64,000 bases of DNA. Origin: Forficula auricularia (lineage: Eukaryota; Arthropoda; Insecta; Dermaptera; Forficulidae). Of the stretch, positions 31,177-42,637 are shown one piece after another; position 1 is the first letter of the stretch; each line of letters opens with the position of its first letter. The notes under the pieces were generated by a model. The model worked only from the letters and a program-made list of their open reading frames with translations, was not told the DNA's origin and did no database searches. The stretch lies in the NCBI GenBank assembly GCA_024734495.1, contig JALMQS010000225.1, forward strand, positions 8,807,094 through 8,871,093, given 5' to 3'. Made by a program: the position numbers and the translations under genes.

Positions 31177-31670
31177 AGGCTCAAGCCATAGTACAAAGAG
31201 CCTCGCATAGAGATAAGCTAGGAGCTATGCTTGTTGTCAAGATACACAATGTCCACATACAAGGCTCCTAGCTTGGTGAAACACCATTCACTTTCGTGCC
31301 GTCTGTTGATGAGAACAGAACAAGTATATCACTCTATAAACTAAAAAAATTACTGTTGATATTGAAAACTCAATTTTTTAATATAATCACGATCTTGTGA
31401 TGTTTGTTTGATGGGTTCCAAAGTGGTTCCTTTTAAAAACAGCAGCAATTAAAATTTCTTCCATTGAAAAGTCACTAGGCTATCAAAAATAACCAACACG
31501 TCTGTTCGCTACGCTACTCGCCTGGTGACTAACTAGACACCTACCTAGGCGCGTCGCTTGGAGTATGGCCAGTGCGATAGTTTGCAATACTTGTTCACTA
31601 GGATTAGTCACTAAGCGAGTAGCTTGTCTCTTAGCACTAAGCGAGGCTCTTTGTAGTATGGCCTTAGCCT
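31177..31670. mobile_element. 494-bp MITE with AGGCT termini
   Basis: Left AGGCTCAAGCCATAGTACAA and inverted right TTTGTAGTATGGCCTTAGCCT are complementary over 30 bp apart from three differences, ending in GAGCCTCGC on both arms. The interior holds secondary inverted repeats ('ctaggagctatgc' region, 'ctaggcgcgtcgc' region). No frame. A TSD was not resolved. Confidence 0.7.
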
Positions 31671-31679
31671 AATGTAATG

Positions 31680-32230
31680 ACGTTCTAATCTCTGGAATAG
31701 ATTACAATCTTTTCCCTGGTAAGAATATCAGGTATTTTGGCAAAAAATAAATAATTTGTTGCTTTTGAAATGAGCTCAGGATTGAGAGAAAAAGATTAAG
31801 GTGTATAATTCAAGTAACAGTACTGGAATCAAGGTTATAATAAATCAATATCTCTCAGGATCTCTTGATGATCAACTATCGAGAAATAACCACATGTTGC
31901 TCAACATTTGGAACCCCTAGAAACAGGCAGGTTCTTTTAACAGACACTATCAGGTTTTTTGAATTGCCAAGCTTATTTAAACTTTTTGCTATAGATAACA
32001 TGAAGTGAAAAGAGAATACTTTTTCAAGACCCGGTTCTCCTTTGCAATTTTTGATGATTTATTAGTTTTATGTTTTCAAACGTTTTGATCCTATAAAAAG
32101 CTGAAACTTGGCACAAAGGCACAGATTATTATTATTATGTGCTAAGCTTCAGCTCTACATATAACGATTCGTCTTTTTTGATTTTTGTTTTTTTCATCTT
32201 TAAGTTCTTAATTTGAGCGATAATATCTCT
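31680..32230. other. Unassigned sequence
   Basis: No gene was recognised. 'gctgaaacttggcacaaagg' near 32100 belongs to the weak dispersed phrase also seen near 38765 and 50970. Confidence 0.35.
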
Positions 32231-32234
32231 CGTT

Positions 32235-32419
32235 GGGGGGGTCAGATAGGCTAGGCGGTAGCATGACAGCGAGCTAACCAGGGGACCCGGGTTCGAACTG
32301 ACTCGAGGCATCCAGCTAAAAATCTGACCCCGGGAGTAGAGACAAATTTTAAAAATAAATATATAGTATCGTAAAGTGGCTTATGGCTAAAAAGGTCGAA
32401 AAGCCCAAAAAAAAAAAAA
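32235..32419 (+). mobile_element. SINE1, copy 2
   Basis: tRNA-like head: 'gataggctaggcggtagc' (box A) and GGGTTCGAACTGA (box B, one change from the copy at 44535-44740). Body 'ctaaaaatctgaccccggg', then 'gtatcgtaaagtggcttatg', ending in a run of about 13 A. A 7-bp match TCTCTCG flanks both ends. Older than the 44.5-kb copy. Confidence 0.85.
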
Positions 32420-32424
32420 TCTCT

Positions 32425-33218
32425 CTCGCCTCATTAAACTGCTTTTGACTTTCTTACAATAAGAACCTAACATCATTGTACATACTACGATCGATATTTG
32501 GCATTTGTTATATATTAACATTATACAGAATATAATAATAAACCGTACTTAATCGAAATATATAGGTATATTGTTCTATTTCTATAGAATTTAATATCCT
32601 TTACTTTCTAATATATAATACGAATTTCCGTTTAAACTAAAATTTATAGATTTAATAGCATGTCAATTTGAAATTGATATTCTACTTTCTTAAGTATTAA
32701 AATCTCAAATTAGATTATATTACCGCTTGTACTAGACGATTAATTAAATACTTAATGAAATTACGGTATAGGGAGAGATATGATATATCAAGCGATGATT
32801 CACCAGTATGGTATTTTAGGACACCCTGAAATGGCGTTTTTCAGAATGGGAGAACCAATCTCGCACTTGACTGTATATTTTTACCTTCACTCAAATAAAT
32901 TTTATATTATATTAGAAGTATTTTCTTTTGAAGATGGTTTTATTTTGACTGAGAAGCAGACCAGGGATATTGAAAAGTAAAAAATTCCGAATTAAATAAT
33001 ATTATTATTCGAACCCATGTTCCAAAAAGTTATTCGAGCCATTGGCGGATTTAATTCTAATTTAAACTTTGTTCTGCCATTCCCATGATAAAAGTAACCT
33101 TTAAAATAAGTAAAAAATTAAGCCTTTTTCAAGACTCGGTCTGCTCGCTAGTTAGAGCCGTCTTAGTAATATTGTATTTAATTATCTTGAAAAAAATTTC
33201 TATATTTTTTAAATGAAA
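32425..33218. other. Unassigned AT-rich sequence
   Basis: No repeat or gene was recognised. The 66-codon frame at 32780-32980 has no known motif. Confidence 0.3.
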
Positions 33219-33226
33219 GTTCTAGC

Positions 33227-34098
33227 CAGGGCTGTCCAACCCGTGACCCGCGGGCCTCATGCGGTCCTAGCACTGCAATAAATGTGGCCCAACATAAAAT
33301 CATAAACTTCCTTAAAACATTGAGATTTATATGTAGAGATATATTTATTCCCTTTTTCGAAATATGAATGTACATTTGTACAATACGTGAAACTTTTTTC
33401 AAGAATAAAATTCACTAAAAGCAAAATTATAAGCTCAACTATTTATATTAGATAAAAAAAAATAATGAAGTTTCGAATATTTAAAAATTCTTCTTCTTCT
33501 CATAATTTCATTTTCTGAAATCAATAATTTATATTCTATGACACTAACCAAGTCTATAGTTGTATCATTCTAGTACAAGGAGACAAGGAATTGGGGGTTT
33601 CTAGAACAATCATAATTAATTGGTAATTTCTCTCCCGGACTAAAACTTCGTCAGGACTTGTCTTTTAGATCTTTGCACGTTCATACATGGCAATATAGAT
33701 AATGGATAGTCAGGGATTATCATATCCGTGACCCTTTTAAAAAATAAATTATCATTCCTCATATCCTTCTTTAATCCCATTCGATTTAAACCAGGGCTGG
33801 CCAATATAAAGTCATAAAATTCCTTAAAACATTGAGTTTTATATGTAGATACTGGAAAACACACAACAATTGGGCCTGATAATTTTTTTCTCTATAAAAT
33901 AAGAAATCTGAAAATCTAGTGTGTAGTTTTCGAAAAATAAAAGTTCTAATTTTAAATTTTGAATCTGAAACTAAATTTCAAGATCTACGAAATAAATGAT
34001 CATTTTAGTCTATTTTCAACTCCAATTTCATTAGAAATAAATTTTCTACTTGCAAACTTTCTGATTGAATGTTCTAGAACAACAATTAGATACCAAAA
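33227..34098 (+). mobile_element. hAT-like element, copy 2 (right end missing)
   Basis: Begins CAGGGCTGTCCAACCCG and follows copy 1 (10038-11590) closely until about 34098, where similarity stops at 'gatacc'. It lacks the V1 insertion present in copy 1 and so preserves the empty site at 33614-33625. It also lacks the right terminus. No transposase. Confidence 0.85.
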
Positions 34099-34099
34099 T

Positions 34100-35150
34100 G
34101 AATTTTTTTCACATTCCAGACATTTTTAAAGATAATGAAAAAAATGTGTTAATTCAATATTAGGGCCGGCCGGCAGGCAGACTTTGCATGCTCTCCTAGT
34201 TTACCGAGTATTAAAAATCTTTAAACATCATTGTACATTACTTTGGCTAATGAATGTTGTTCTAGTTATTTGTATGTGAGTGATTTTTTTTAACTCGTCT
34301 CAAAAGATAGAGTTATAATTTCTCTTTTATTTTACAGATAAAAAAGAAGTATAAGTATAAAAAATCCGCCTTCTGTGGGAAAAAAGAGAAACAAATTCTT
34401 TGGGGCTTAGGGGCATAAAATAATACAAAAAAAGAAAGAAATAAGTTAAGAAGGAAAGAAAAGAAAAGAATAAAAAACAAAAAAAGAAGAAAGAAAAGAT
34501 CTAGCTATAGCTTAAAAAGTTGAGCGACTGGTGAATGTTTTTGTTTTTAACTCTTGTATTATGAATACTAATGTTCAAATAATCGTTATTATCTCCCCCT
34601 TGGTCGTTTCTTAAACCTTTGGAAATTATTGTAACGCAAGAACAAATGACAGAGGGGGACTTGCGACCTTCTATTAGCGTGGGAATCATCAAATCTGTCC
34701 TATTTGTCAAAAGTTTCCCGATGTCGAACCCAGCACCCTTTACTCTCTCCGTTTGCCCGGAATGGCAGCCAATCACGATATATTTAAACAACCGGTGGGG
34801 GTATCATTAAATCAGTTCTTATCGAGGCTCTGCTAGGCACAGGACGCTCTATTAATAGCGGTGGGAGAAAACTTTTAATTGAATTCGATAAATGATGAAA
34901 TTGTGTGCCGAGAATGGAGATCCACTTTTTGGCTTAGGGGTTAATTAAAAATTTGAAGAAGAAAAAATAATAGGCGAGATATTAATTGTTAATTTGGTAA
35001 TGAAATCATTTTTCAACTTTCAATCAGGATTTGATTTGATAATTAAATTGCATTGAAATTTATTTGATTTTTACTTGCCAGCTTGGGCTAAAAAAATGAT
35101 TAATAACTAAACATTTTGAATAAAGAATTTTTCCAGATCCGGTACGTTTT
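34100..35150. other. Unassigned sequence with a balanced island
   Basis: A purine-rich run at 34425-34500, then a less AT-rich island at 34570-34900 with short overlapping frames on both strands and no known protein. It could be conserved non-coding host DNA. No copy elsewhere in the window. Confidence 0.35.
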
Positions 35151-35155
35151 CCGAA

Positions 35156-35965
35156 AATTTTGATATATGAGCATTTATTATTGTCAGCGAAAGGTTTGAC
35201 AAAAATGTGTACGTTTCACTTCCAACCTTCCTTTCTCTATAATCATCCTACCAATTTTCCCCTTTCAAATTAGAACCATAAACTCAATAATTGACAATGG
35301 GAAAATTTCTATCTAAAAATATGGTTAGTTATCGACTACATATCTAATCATAAGTCTAATCACAGAACTTATGAAATTTGCTAAATATACAACAATTTTT
35401 AAAGTTGTTTGAGAAAAAACACCCCAATCTTCAAGTAACGAGGTACAAAGGGTATGTCGATTTAGACCAAAAACTTTCTATACTTTTGCTGAATGATTCC
35501 TAGCTTAACCTTAAAATTCCGTTGATTTGTGACATACTGATATTAAGATATTGCAGTCCACACACACCCGTAAATTTTGATATTAGAGCATTTATTGTCA
35601 GGAAAACATTGGAGAGGAATGTGTAAATCACATGTTCTTCACTTCCAAACTTCCTTTCTCTAAAATCATCCTACCAATTTTCCCTTTTCAAATTAGAACC
35701 ATAAACTCGATAAATTGACAGTGGCAAAATTTCACATGAAAAAAAATATGGTTAGTTTTTGACTACATATCGAATCATAATCTAATAACAGAACTTGTGA
35801 TATTTACTAAGTATACAGCAATTTTTAAAGTCGTTTGAGAAAAAACACCCCAATCTTCAAGTAAGGTAAAAACATACTATACCTTTGCTCGATGATTCCT
35901 AGCTTAAATTTAAATTTCGTTGCTTTGTAACTTACGAATATTAAGATATTGCAGTCCACACACAC
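35156..35965 (+). repeat. Tandem duplication of a ~418-bp unit
   Basis: Both units begin 'ttttgatat..gagcatttat' (35159, 35577) and share 'cttcctttctctaaaatcat', 'accataaactcaataaattg'-type sequence, 'gttgtttgagaaaaaacacc' and 'aatcttcaagtaa'. About 85-90% similar. No frame is shared. Confidence 0.85.
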
Positions 35966-35969
35966 ACAC

Positions 35970-37955
35970 ACCGACCATTGATTTTCGGGGAGATTTTTGA
36001 CTCTGACGCCCACAAAACCCTTTTTGTTTTTATAAACCTAGTTTCTATATTTTAAATGCATCGAATAGTAATACTTGGATTTGTCCGAGTGAAATTAACT
36101 TTTATAGTTTTGTAGAGAGTGGACTTCAAAAATTGGCACCCCGAAAGTGTAATAAATATAATTCTTCCCTATGTAACAGTAAAAAGAAGTTGAAAACAAT
36201 TTATTATTATTCTTTTTCTTTAAATATAGAGCCTTTAAAATCTTAAGAAAATAGTGGCGTGTCTAATTTCCTAAACTACATGTGATAATGTATTAGAATT
36301 TCGGAATAACAAGGCAGAATACATGTAAAACAATTGTAAATTTTTGAGTAAATTCGCCTGTCGTGAGGAATTAAAATTAATCAACTATTAGGAATACTAC
36401 AACTATGGTACTTAAATAATATATAAAAATAATTTAAATAATATCCTGTTACAATTTTTTTATTTCGATATTATTGGGTTATATATATGTTGATAACTTC
36501 CTGCTATAAAGAAAAATAGGAAAACAGTGTCGGCTTAGAATTTTAATTTTGTAGCAAAACAGGACGATTATTCTGTTAAATTGACCTGATTCATAACAGG
36601 CATTTTGAGTGGTACAGCCCGATAATATCGAAGTGCAAAATTCTATCCGATTTTTATTTTTTGATTACTTAAGACAATTTCACAAATAATTTATTAAATT
36701 GTTTAGTTAAGATACTCGAGTATACTATATAGTAAATTTTCTATAATCCTGAATAAAATGAAGTAATAATGAAAGCTCAACTTAAATCCTGAACCCTATT
36801 AAATAATAAAATTCCTTAGTAATTTTTGGTATTTGTTCATTCAATCTGTTAATTTTTCTATATTAATATGCTTTTGATGGATGCTAAATGTAAATAGAAT
36901 ACGTTTCAGGCAATTTAGTGTCCCCATTGATTAAATTAATGCATAATTTATCACTCTATATCTTCGTTTCTCTGGTGGAAATAATTAATTCATAATTAAT
37001 TCATATAACTTTTAGGGCCAATTGAAGTGGATATGTTAACATTTTATGATATTGTTTTATGTTTTGATGAATTTGTTAATACCTCCTGGAGCAAATGAAC
37101 CATTAAATGTTTTAATAAAATTTCGAGTATATTTATTTATCTGTCCAAACTAATCAATTTTTATCATTAAAGAATGCCTTTTGTTTACCTAGCAAATGTT
37201 TATAGCCGTTTCCAAATTAAGATACATTGGCGCAAAAGGTTTTAAGGAATGCGTTCGTTAATCTAAATTAGGGGTTAGCACCAATTTTAAAAATAGATGT
37301 AAAATCAAAAAAATATATCTTTTTGAATAGGGATCTCTTCTATAATTAAATTAAATAATCTTAATTTCCCTTTATATTTGAGTTTTTTTTATTTTTAAAA
37401 GTGAAACTGTAAATATAGTTATACATCAGTGGCGTATCCCTAAAATTTCAAACATTTAGAGTATTTTCAAAAATTCGGGAAGATCTTTAAATTTTTAATT
37501 TATTATCCGTTTTTTCAAATATGTCTATAAAAAACATTTTTTGTTTTGAAAGGTAGATAAATTAGTTCTCGAAATGAAATAAAATTATTGCATAGTTTCA
37601 AAGGGCAATTAAAATGAATGATTTTTCCGAAAAGGGTGCCGATAGAATATTTGAAGTCCCTGCCTGGTATATCTCCAGTTCAAACATATCAAAGACAAGT
37701 CCTGACGAGTTTTAGTCAAATAAAAATTGTTCTCGGTTTTCGGTGAGGAATTATTAAAATAGAAATAATACAAAAAAGAAATAAAGTTGATTCGGGAATC
37801 TTTCGACTAATCCATTTCTAATAACTCTCAATATATAAGATTGGAAATAATTTAGAGTTCTATACTCAATTCATAGCTTGTTTAAGGCAATAGAATTAGG
37901 AGAAATTTAATATTTTCTTATAGGACAGGCTGATTCATTGTGGAAGATGGATGGA
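35970..37955. other. Featureless AT-rich sequence
   Basis: Nearly 2 kb in which I see no repeat, palindrome, RNA or protein signal. Confidence 0.4.
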
Positions 37956-37959
37956 TGGA

Positions 37960-38215
37960 TTTCAGGGTCTGTTGAGTTTAAGTCATAAGAATTAATTTCT
38001 GACTCCAACCCTCACTCACACAAAGCAGTATTCGTTTGGGGCAAAAGTCTCAAAATATATTTTTTTTAAATCTAATGTTGAATTTGAAAAATAACGTAAA
38101 TGATGTTGTATTCGTTGAGATTTGAAAAAAAGCCAGGATTAAAATAAAATTTCAAAAAATGAAGGGTACTTTTTGGACAGCATCCCCTGGTTGAAAAGTC
38201 ACCAACCGCCACTGG
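37960..38215. repeat. Dispersed repeat P, copy 2
   Basis: Same orientation and order as 10-272. Shared blocks are listed there. Confidence 0.85.
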
Positions 38216-38428
38216 TGTACATCAGCTTGCTTTTAATTATTCCTAGCTACTTTTAATTTTCAAAATATACTTAATTTTTTATCTAAAATAAAAAATAAGA
38301 AAGAATTAAAATTTTCGAAAAATGTAGTTAAAAAACAATATGAGAAAAAATTATCGAAATACTTGCTTTTTTCTTCGTTCTAATATAAATATTATTTCGC
38401 CTAAATATTTGATAAAATTTTATTTTTA

Positions 38429-38592
38429 ATCAAATTGCAAGTTTCTTTTTGCCGAGAGTAACAGAATTTTTATAAATTGAAGGATACAATAAAAGAATGT
38501 ATTCTTCTGTTGGAAAAATACATTTTTCGTTATAAATAAATTAAAAATGTATTTTTCCAGCAGAAGACACACTCTTTTATTGTATCCTTCAA
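38429..38592 (+). mobile_element. V element copy 3
   Basis: 10-bp TSD TTTATTTTTA (38419-38428, 38593-38602). Head 'tttttgccgagagtaacaga', then a hairpin with 'caataaaagaatgtattctt' and the inverted 'gaagacacactcttttattg', loop near 38530-38550. The arms have diverged slightly, so it is older than V2. Confidence 0.85.
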
Positions 38593-38965
38593 TTTATTTT
38601 TATTCGAATTCTAAATTATATTTTACACCATTATCTAAATTCTCAAAATCTTTGAACATTTTATACTTTCCATATCTTGACTTTCTGATGAAAAGTGCAG
38701 AAAATCAACAAAATATCTTGATTCGCTTTAAATATAGAGAAATCGTGAACACTTCTAGCAAGTAAGCTGAAGTTTGGCACATAAGATTATATTAATGCAC
38801 CTTTCTGCTACATTTTAGCTTTCTACTATCTAAGACTGTTTATTGAGAAACAAATTGCCATAATATCGAGTTTTGAAGAGTAAACCAAAAAAATAAAAAA
38901 TATATTAATAACAGGAATACTAGGAAATTGGATAAAATTAAAAACACCGAGTTTTTTTTATTAAA

Positions 38966-39010
38966 TGGCCCAGACGTTTCGTCAGTTTATTCTGACTTCC
39001 TCAGTGTTCC
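38966..39010 (-). ncRNA. Hammerhead ribozyme motif, left arm of element g
   Basis: Minus strand: CTGAGGA (CUGANGA with N=G), A, perfect 5-bp stem II GTCAG/CTGAC closing AATAAA, GAAAC, GTC and TG. Stem I starts CA/TG. Core intact. Confidence 0.78.
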
Positions 39011-39023
39011 ATTTTATCACATT

Positions 39024-39068
39024 GGGCCTCTGAGGAATTCAGAATAAACTGCCGAAACGGTTAGGTCA
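39024..39068 (+). ncRNA. Hammerhead motif, right arm of element g
   Basis: CTGAGGA, a weakened stem II (TTCAG/CTGCC), GAAAC, then GGT instead of GTC. Stem I GGCCT/AGGTC still pairs. The cleavage triplet is altered, so it is probably inactive. Confidence 0.6.
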
Positions 39069-39289
39069 TTTAATAAAAAAACTCTGTTTTTAATTTTATC
39101 CAATTTCCTACTATTCCTGTTACTAATATATTTTTTATTTTTTCGGTACCCTCTGCAAATTTCGATATTATGGCAATTTGTGATATTATGAATACGAATG
39201 ATGCAAAAAAAAATATTTTTTCTTTCAATTTTTCATTTCCAATAGCTTTAATCTGAACGAAGGTATTTTGTTTTATTAAATTTCATCCC

Positions 39290-40235
39290 TGTTTTTGCAA
39301 ATGGTAGATAATAATCAAGCTCAAGAAGAGGCTAAGGGGTTGAAGTTGAATACGAAATACTCACTTCTCTTTAAGTTTGCGCTTGAGGGTTTCTCCCTTT
39401 CTTTGATGATGGGCCAACTTGGTGGTATCGATCTTGAGTCATCCTGATTAACGGTTAAACGTTACGTTAAAGTAAATGTATTGGAAAATGTTATTTTGAG
39501 CTCTTCTTATATTAATTAATTCAAATGTTAATTATCTGGCTTAAATGGGACTTCTTGAGACGCTGCTCACCCTTTATGCGGCAGATCTCTAAATTAATTT
39601 AAAATAAAATCTTGGGGGAAATTAAATAACATTGAATTGCAAGGAAAGTTGAATGGCGAATAAATCCTCAGTGGTAATTGTTATTAGGAAAAACAACAAA
39701 TTCATTGGAGTAGATAATTCTTTGTGCTTTATCTGGAAAAGAGATCATTCGCTTAAAAATATGCAATGAAGTAGATATACATACAGAGACAAGAAAGTAA
39801 ATATTTTTCTTTTCTTTATTTAAAGCAAATAAAAAGGTATCTTTTTATGAGTAAAGGAGATCATTTATTTCAATACTTTGATAATTTTTCGAAAAATATT
39901 CAAAAACGGCTAAACACTGATTAACATAGTAAGTATTTTTTGAAGTCCTGTATCCTCTCAAATTACTTTAACCAAATCGTTAGGAATGTTTTTAAGAAAT
40001 TTCGAAAAACAAAAAATCCACTGCTGTGTTCACAACACGACTTTTGCTTATAACGTCTCATTTGAAATAGTCCTAACAATTTTTTCCTTTTAAATTAGTC
40101 CCCTCAAAGTATTTCGATCGAGATATAAAAAGATAAAAATAGGCAATAATGCAGATTATCTTGCAGATGAAATTACCTTGAATAAAAATAAAAGTATTTA
40201 TGAATTTTTTTTATAAATTAATAATAATAATAATT
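39290..40235. other. Unassigned sequence
   Basis: 39300-39640 is more balanced and may be unique host DNA. The rest is AT-rich. No gene was recognised. Confidence 0.35.
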
Positions 40236-40237
40236 CG

Positions 40238-40432
40238 AAAAACAGTCCATATCTATCCTTTAGTTAATTGAATTTTTGTAGTTTAAAATTTCAATCATTT
40301 ATAAAATTAATCTTATATCTAAATTAGGCTCTTTATCTGACGAAAAAATTAATTAAGAATAATTTCAGAAAAGAACGAAATTTTAAACAACAAAAATTCA
40401 ATTTACAAAAGGTCAGATATGGACTGTTTTTT
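40238..40432. repeat. Palindromic repeat Q
   Basis: Arms 'cagtccatatctatcctt', 'ttgaatttttgtagtttaaa' and their complements close on a loop near 40335. About 195 bp. A half copy lies at 800-895. Confidence 0.7.
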
Positions 40433-40439
40433 AATACTT

Positions 40440-40704
40440 ATCAAATTTGTTAAAGGAATATTTTGTTAAGAGAGAATGGTGTATCGTATGTTCTTGTTGA
40501 AACATATTTTAAAAAAGTGATGTAAAATTAAAAAATTTAAAATTTTTTTTATATTTTTAAATTCTCATTACTCTATGATAAAGGTATACTTTTTCCCGAA
40601 ACGTTTGCTATTTATGTTACTCACGATAATTAATTTTATTATTTTACTTAAGAATTATAAATTATTTTACTATTTAACCAATAGCTGGGAAATGTTTTAT
40701 TATC
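40440..40704. other. Unassigned AT-rich sequence
   Basis: 'cccgaaacgtttgc' near 40596 resembles the 3' half of a hammerhead, but no good CUGANGA box precedes it. Confidence 0.3.
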
Positions 40705-40809
40705 ATACATATTATAAAGAGAAACAAAGAAGGTGTCTTCTGCTTGATGTAAATAAACATACATACATATATATTGAAATTATATATCTGTATACATATT
40801 ATTTGTTTG

Positions 40810-40853
40810 TTTGAGACTATAGTTTTGAAGACTTTGCCTTCATCATCAGTCTT
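40810..40853 (-). ncRNA. Hammerhead motif, left arm of element U2
   Basis: Minus strand: GACTGATGAT, stem II GAAGGC-AAA-GTCTTC (six pairs including one G-U), then AAAAC instead of GAAAC, loop TATA and GTC. Stem III is AC/GT around TATA. One core G is lost. Confidence 0.68.
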
Positions 40854-40936
40854 TTTTAATTATAAATATTATTTTTCATGGGGTCAATATCGTATGGATA
40901 TTGAAAATTTTCGATCTTTACTTAGCTGGGAGCCAG

Positions 40937-41258
40937 TTTTTTTTTTTTTTTTTTTTTTATGGCGCTTTTCCCCAATGCTAAAATTCCTCTAGCAAAAGGA
41001 GAGAGGCAAATATAGTATACATTATCAAGTAAAGTCCAGCCTGCATCCGTTCAGGTTGGTACCAGAACCCTAAAATCAACATTAATGTAGGGATCAATCT
41101 TGCCTCAAAACTAACGTAAAACACCAACATGTTGATGGTTGAAAAAGTCATGATCGAAATCGTCATCAACCCCAATCCCAACCCTAAAAACACTTGTGGA
41201 TAGTCCCCATCATGTTTGAGTTTTGCTCTAGCCACAAATATTAAAACTGTAATTCACA
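40937..41258 (-). pseudogene. Nuclear mitochondrial insert: ND4 fragment with A22 tail
   Basis: Minus-strand frame 41235-40978 (85 codons) reads TFSTINMLVFYVSFEA, then LIPTLMLILGFWYQPERMQA and GLYLIMYTIFASL, matching the conserved central part of NADH dehydrogenase subunit 4 (the FFE-x-SLIPTL and GYQPERLQAG signature). After FASL the frame shifts. On the minus strand the fragment is followed by 22 A (T22 at 40937-40958). The break lies inside ND4, so A22 is not at the normal mRNA end. Composition is less AT-rich than the surroundings. Confidence 0.85.
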
Positions 41259-41325
41259 CTCAGATCGAAAATTTTCAATATCCATACGATATTGACCCCA
41301 TGAAAAAATAATATTTATAATTAAA

Positions 41326-41368
41326 AAAGACTGATGATGAAGGCTTAGAAACTATAGTCTAAAACAAA
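41326..41368 (+). ncRNA. Hammerhead motif, right arm of element U2
   Basis: GACTGATGAT, GAAGGC, then a deletion of most of the stem II loop and far strand, then GAAAC, TATA and GTC. Complementary damage to the left arm: here GAAAC is intact and stem II is lost. Confidence 0.62.
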
Positions 41369-41529
41369 TAAATAATATATTTACAGATATATAATTTCGA
41401 TAAATATATGTATGTGTACTTATGTTTATTTGCATCAATCAGAGGACAACCTCTTTTTTCTCTTTATGAATCAACAACTCTGCTACTCTCGGCAAAACAA
41501 AAACTTTTCAATTAAATACAAATTATAGT

Positions 41530-42630
41530 TTGAGATTTTTTCAAAATTTTAGTTAAAGGGATGAAACTCTACTCTACGTAATTTACATACCCACTCAAGA
41601 ACGGAAAGGCATAGAAAGTTAATTCTGGTGCTAAGAATGTTTTAATTTTCCCAACAAAGCTTCATATTATTTATTGGTTGAACATTAAACCAATTCAAAT
41701 TGTAATATCGGGATTTATTGAATGTTTGCCGGTAAAATTTGACACCCAATTTTCGATAAATAAACCTCACCTATACGGCAAGTTTTAACTTTCTAACCCA
41801 AATCATATGATCTCTAAAATTTACATAAATCGTACCAAGTCTTGAAAAAGTCTCTAATTTCTATTTACCTTTATGAAAGAAAGCTCTCTTTTTTCTCTTC
41901 TCTTTTATTCTTCATTCTTTGTCTTGAATTTCTTTTCACCCTCTGAGTGCTCAATTATTAATCCCAATAGCAAGCAGGCTCTCTCCTTCCTCCCCAACCA
42001 ATCGATGTTTATCGTAAAATCTTTAGCTGGTCAAGCTTATTAGGAAAGAGCAACAAACGAGCGTTGCATTCCATTCTGGACAGACATCAAAACGCCAGGT
42101 CATTTGCAGCACTTGACATAATTCAACAAGTGTCAACAAGCATTGTTTGTAGATAAAACGACTCCCATTAGTCGCCAAGTAAAATCTCCACGTTAATTCA
42201 AGCACAATAAATCACAAATAATAATACAGCTTTTATGATACAATTATTTGTTTGTTTATTTCATTAGTTATTGGTTTGCTATTAAGATTTTATTATTTGG
42301 TTAAATAAATATTATAAATTCGTATTTCATTACACTCATTAACCTATATCTAAATAATTTTATTAATATAAAAAACAAATACGATTTTTTAAAAAACTGT
42401 CATTAAATAGACGATAAAAGTTTCAAAAAAAATTTTAAATTAACAATTATTAAACTTTAAACGTAATTAAATATAATTATTTTTGAAAATCTTGACATTG
42501 ATACAAATTATCTTGAAAAAGAATTATATTATTAATGAAAATTTTTTTCTTGCAGATAATAGGAAAGTTCTTGAATTTTAAAAGTATATTAAATAGGGTG
42601 TCTTGTGCTCGATGCATATACCAGTATACT
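41530..42630. other. Unassigned sequence
   Basis: 41990-42210 is more balanced, with a 60-codon minus frame of no known family. The rest is AT-rich. Confidence 0.35.
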
Positions 42631-42637
42631 CGTATTA

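Larger units (their letters stand above)
38850..39190. mobile_element. Snap-back element 'g' with two opposed hammerheads
   Basis: Arms of about 165 bp: 'attgccataatatcga' at both outer sides, then 'aaaaaatatatta', 'aacagg', 'ggaaattggataaaatt' and an A/T run, closing on a small loop at about 39015. Each arm has a hammerhead with GAAAC. The outer limits are uncertain and no TSD was assigned. A short relative is at 19385-19480. Confidence 0.72.
40717..41515 (-). mobile_element. U element copy 2: snap-back retroelement carrying mitochondrial ND4 in its loop
   Basis: 12-bp TSD with one mismatch (ATACATATTATA 40705-40716, ATACAAATTATA 41516-41527). In minus orientation: head 'ttgccgagagtagcagag' (right edge), U module, hammerhead (41326-41368), palindromic inner arm 'gatattgaccccatgaaaaa', loop, mirrored arm with hammerhead (40810-40853) and a headless U module. 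Instead of the short AT loop seen in U1, the loop holds A22 plus about 300 bp of ND4-like mitochondrial sequence. Confidence 0.85.
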
